Shown: one piece after another, positions 7,102 through 7,837 of the stretch
Numbering within the stretch: the stretch's first letter is position 1
Layout: each line of letters opens with the position of its first letter
Assembly: GCA_003157575.1 (NCBI GenBank)
Contig: PMKA01000177.1
Span: 1 to 7,837, forward strand
Reading direction: 5' to 3'
Origin: Opitutia bacterium
Lineage (GTDB): Bacteria > Verrucomicrobiota > Verrucomicrobiia > Opitutales > Opitutaceae
Length of the DNA: 7,837 nucleotides
Made by a program: the position numbers and the translations under genes
The notes under the pieces: model-generated
Database searches by the model: none
Told to the model about the DNA's origin: nothing
The model's input: the letters and a program-made list of their open reading frames with translations, nothing else

Positions 7102-7837
7102 CTACCCCAGGGGCGGCGGGGGCATCAGCCATTCGTTCATCGGGTGAGGCTCGCCGCAGTCCAGACACCGGGTCAAATCGAAGCGCGTGCCGCAGTGGGG
7201 GCACACCGCCTGCGTCTCAAATGTGTCGAACGAGGTCCCACACCGGCTGCACCTCCACCACCCGCCTATCGGAGGCGGGGCGTGACAGCTCGGACATTGA
7301 AACCCGTCGCGGCGCGGCAGTTTCGCCGCCCGCGCCAGCACGCGCGCCTGCTGCAGCCCGCGCCAGCAGTTGGCCAGGATGAAAAGCCCCATTATGCCGA
7401 GCCAGAACGACCCCCGCCACCACGCATAGAGGAACCACAGAGGCAAACCGACGAATCCAATGATCACCGTCACCATCAAGCTATGGGCGCGACCGATTAC
7501 GAACCACAGCAGCGACCGCACAATCTGTCCCCCATCGAGTGGATAAATCGGCAGAAGATTGAAGGCCAACAGGCCGCCGTTCATCAAGAAGACATAATAC
7601 GTGAATTGCAGCGGAACGGACTCTGGCATTCCCAGCGTCAGCGCCCCGTTCACTGCCAGAAACCCGCCCAGCACAAAAAACAGCACGACGTTGACCAGGG
7701 GGCCGGCCGCAATGCTCCAGAGGGTTGCTCCGGGCCGTTGCGGGGGGGCGATGTACGCAACGCCCCCCAAGGGCCAGAGTACGATCTCGTCCGCCTGGCC
7801 CCCCACCGACCGACAGGCCAGGGCGTGGCCCATCTCG
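7102..7837 (-). CDS. Site-2-type (M50) membrane zinc protease with tandem zinc-ribbon tail, 5' truncated
   Basis: This is an intramembrane metalloprotease of the M50 family. The gene runs off the right edge, and the last visible codons read E-M-G-H preceded by a codon ending in C. This is the end of an HEMGH active-site motif with its first His just outside. Numbering from the Met of that motif: LWPLGGVAYI (19-28), then AGPLVN (43-48) at the start of a membrane helix. The second zinc motif NLLPIYPLDGG (92-102) provides the Asp ligand. Further helices run at about 117-137 and 142-155. From 178 on there are four Cys pairs (C180/C183, C195/C198, C211/C214, C223/C226), making two zinc ribbons on the end. 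The stop at 7102 leaves 198 bases before the TonB-domain start. The substrate is unknown; family members cut membrane-bound regulators or precursors. The zinc ribbons could bind substrate, nucleic acid or a partner, which is inference only. Confidence 0.9.
   Translation of the reverse strand, partial: EMGHALACRSVGGQADEIVLWPLGGVAYIAPPQRPGATLWSIAAGPLVNVVLFFVLGGFLAVNGALTLGMPESVPLQFTYYVFLMNGGLLAFNLLPIYPLDGGQIVRSLLWFVIGRAHSLMVTVIIGFVGLPLWFLYAWWRGSFWLGIMGLFILANCWRGLQQARVLARAAKLPRRDGFQCPSCHAPPPIGGWWRCSRCGTSFDTFETQAVCPHCGTRFDLTRCLDCGEPHPMNEWLMPPPPLG

Noticed and set aside
7261..7279. 7-bp hairpin with a 5-base loop
   Set aside because: It lies within the zinc-ribbon coding part of the protease, where it encodes Pro/Gly residues; this is explained by codon content.

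Overview
This is a GC-rich bacterial chromosome segment. It is densely coded, with no phage, insertion sequence, CRISPR array, tRNA or rRNA that I can see. The organism is Gram-negative: it has a lipid A enzyme (LpxI), a TonB-type carboxy-terminal domain and a transmembrane chemoreceptor. LpxI in place of LpxH, a chemoreceptor with almost no HAMP domain, small stand-alone TonB-domain proteins and mostly absent Shine-Dalgarno sequences together suggest Verrucomicrobiota, perhaps Opitutales. That placement is inference from gene style, not from a marker gene.

Bases 1-4337 hold five plus-strand genes in a row. They are the 3' part of an exopolysaccharide tyrosine autokinase (BY-kinase/Wzc type), lpxI, a bifunctional-nuclease-domain (DUF151) protein with an acidic tail, a tRNA-dihydrouridine synthase, and an unrecognised 145-residue protein. 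Gaps are about 38-143 bases, so some may be co-transcribed. The first two concern the cell envelope; the other three have no obvious shared pathway.

Bases 4338-4545 are a non-coding gap between convergent genes. It contains a 12-base-pair perfect inverted repeat and weaker stems, and is probably where transcripts from both sides end.

Bases 4546-7837 hold three minus-strand genes, read from right to left. They are a membrane-embedded site-2-type zinc protease with a tandem zinc-ribbon tail (cut by the window edge inside its HExxH motif), a short exported protein that is almost only a TonB carboxy-terminal domain, and, 48 bases downstream of that, a large methyl-accepting chemotaxis protein with a duplicated sensor region. 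The TonB-domain gene and the receptor gene are close enough to form one transcript.

I do not see a clear undescribed multi-gene system. The points most worth a second look are the TonB-domain/chemoreceptor pair, the protease with zinc ribbons, the unknown 145-residue protein, and the kinase that has lost the usual arginines of its oligomerisation motif.
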